Positions 5,115 to 5,779 of a stretch of 5,779 nucleotides of DNA are shown here, one piece after another. The DNA is from Candidatus Uhrbacteria bacterium (GTDB lineage Bacteria > Patescibacteriota > Patescibacteriia > UBA9934 > UBA10169), in assembly GCA_003505155.1 (NCBI GenBank), contig DNYJ01000030.1, positions 51,038-56,816 on the forward strand, read 5' to 3'. The notes under the pieces are model-generated. The model was not told the origin of the DNA and did no database searches. It saw nothing but the letters and a program-made list of their open reading frames with translations. How positions within the stretch are numbered: the first letter of the stretch is position 1; each line of letters starts with the position of its first letter. The translations under genes and the position numbers were made by a program.

Positions 5115-5779
5115 ATGGAACGCCTCATCGAAATCAAGCAGACCGAACTGAATCCCACCCTTCGCGTGCTCTCCGACGCGGGGGTCACCGTCGAGGATGC
5201 CGCCTGGATTCGCCAGGGCAACAACGCGTCCATCGTCGAGGACTTCATCCGCCGGACGCGCAACCGCAACCCCTTCGAGCAGTCGGTGGACGAGCAGTTC
5301 GCGGCCCTGCGCAAGCAGAACACCGCCGGCAACTGGGGCATCCCCGAGGAGGTCTTCGACCGTCTCGCAATGACCGCCCCGGCCTGGCCCGCCGGGCGCG
5401 ACGCCCACCGCTCCTTCACCCTCCGCTTCGGCGAGGGGACCGAGGGAATGGCGCTCACCTTCGAGGTCCACAGCGCCGCCATCAAGCGCGTTCACGGGGA
5501 GGCGAAGTTCTGGCGCTGGGAGTTGCTCCACTCGAAGCCGATGCCCTACCAGGGCAAGCTGGTGGATCGCCTCCGGCTCCTGAACGGCGACGCTACCCAC
5601 CACGCCACGGTGGACTGGTGCATCATCCCCGACCTGTCGGCCTTCCGGGAGCGTCAGGACATCACCTCCGTGCGCGGCCCCAAGTCGCTCGCGGACGAGG
5701 GTCTCGTGCTCGCCTGGCTCAACCCCAAGCGCGTCGAGGCCATCGACTACAAGGGGTGGTGCGCCTGGTACTGCGGAGG
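5115..5779 (+). CDS. Uncharacterised GC-rich gene, 3' end outside the window
   Basis: The first 221 codons of an open frame that has no stop before the window ends. Codon third positions are almost all G or C, in sharp contrast to the genes before 4850, which itself supports real coding. I do not recognise the family. The protein looks soluble: residues 1-60 are helical and charged with RRTRNRNPFEQSV (46-58); then come NWGIPEEVFDRLA (73-85), APAWPAGRDAHRSF (88-101), a beta-rich part with LRFGEGTEGMALTFEVH (103-119), KFWRWELL (131-138), TVDWCIIPDLSAFRER (165-180) and VLAWLNPKRVEAIDY (198-212). There is no signal peptide, membrane helix or known catalytic signature. The ATG at 5115 is preceded by GGAGGG (5099-5104) at 10 nt, the best ribosome-binding site in the window. 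GTG 5091 and TTG 5076 are in-frame alternatives, but codon use before 5115 lacks the GC-rich third positions. Confidence 0.75.
   Translation, partial: MERLIEIKQTELNPTLRVLSDAGVTVEDAAWIRQGNNASIVEDFIRRTRNRNPFEQSVDEQFAALRKQNTAGNWGIPEEVFDRLAMTAPAWPAGRDAHRSFTLRFGEGTEGMALTFEVHSAAIKRVHGEAKFWRWELLHSKPMPYQGKLVDRLRLLNGDATHHATVDWCIIPDLSAFRERQDITSVRGPKSLADEGLVLAWLNPKRVEAIDYKGWCAWYCG

Noticed and set aside
5085..5603. Open frame on the minus strand (172 codons)
   Set aside because: High GC in third codon positions of the + strand gene creates long antisense frames. The + strand frame has better codon periodicity and a Shine-Dalgarno site.

Overview
The window reads as bacterial DNA, probably from a candidate-phyla-radiation (Patescibacteria/Parcubacteria-like) genome. 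That placement is an inference. It rests on tightly overlapping small operons with weak or absent Shine-Dalgarno sites, an atypical ThyA, a RibD_C-type reductase in place of a standard FolA, and large proteins I cannot assign. All supported genes lie on the + strand.

Positions 72-4021 hold a compact four-gene operon behind an extended -10 promoter. The genes are a ThyA-family enzyme, a dihydrofolate-reductase-like RibD_C protein joined by ATGA overlap, a 534-residue protein of unknown function, and a fusion of a dCMP-deaminase-like domain to a nucleotide N-glycosidase/deoxyribosyltransferase (RCL/DNPH1/MilB-like) domain. The ThyA protein has Asp where canonical thymidylate synthases have the Asn that selects dUMP, the state found in phage dCMP hydroxymethylase. 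The operon may therefore methylate or hydroxymethylate dCMP first, deaminate the product afterwards, and hydrolyse some product to base plus sugar phosphate. This is the most interesting feature of the window.

Positions 4022-4614 hold a type II toxin-antitoxin module: a Phd/YefM-type antitoxin and a RelE/YoeB-type toxin whose reading frames overlap by 80 nt. The promoter carries two TGTACA boxes 12 bp apart, the geometry known for YefM-YoeB autorepression. A small single-pass membrane protein follows at 4625-4846.

At 4843 a further gene starts by ATGA overlap. It looks like the first ~20 codons of a longer protein (possibly RlmN-like), but the frame degenerates and stops at 4983. From about 4910 the sequence changes character: a short AT-rich promoter-like stretch, a strongly structured ~120-nt leader containing mutually exclusive pairings, and a very GC-rich uncharacterised gene (5115 onward) that runs off the window end. 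This suggests a recombination or insertion junction near 4905-4935, or less likely an assembly join.
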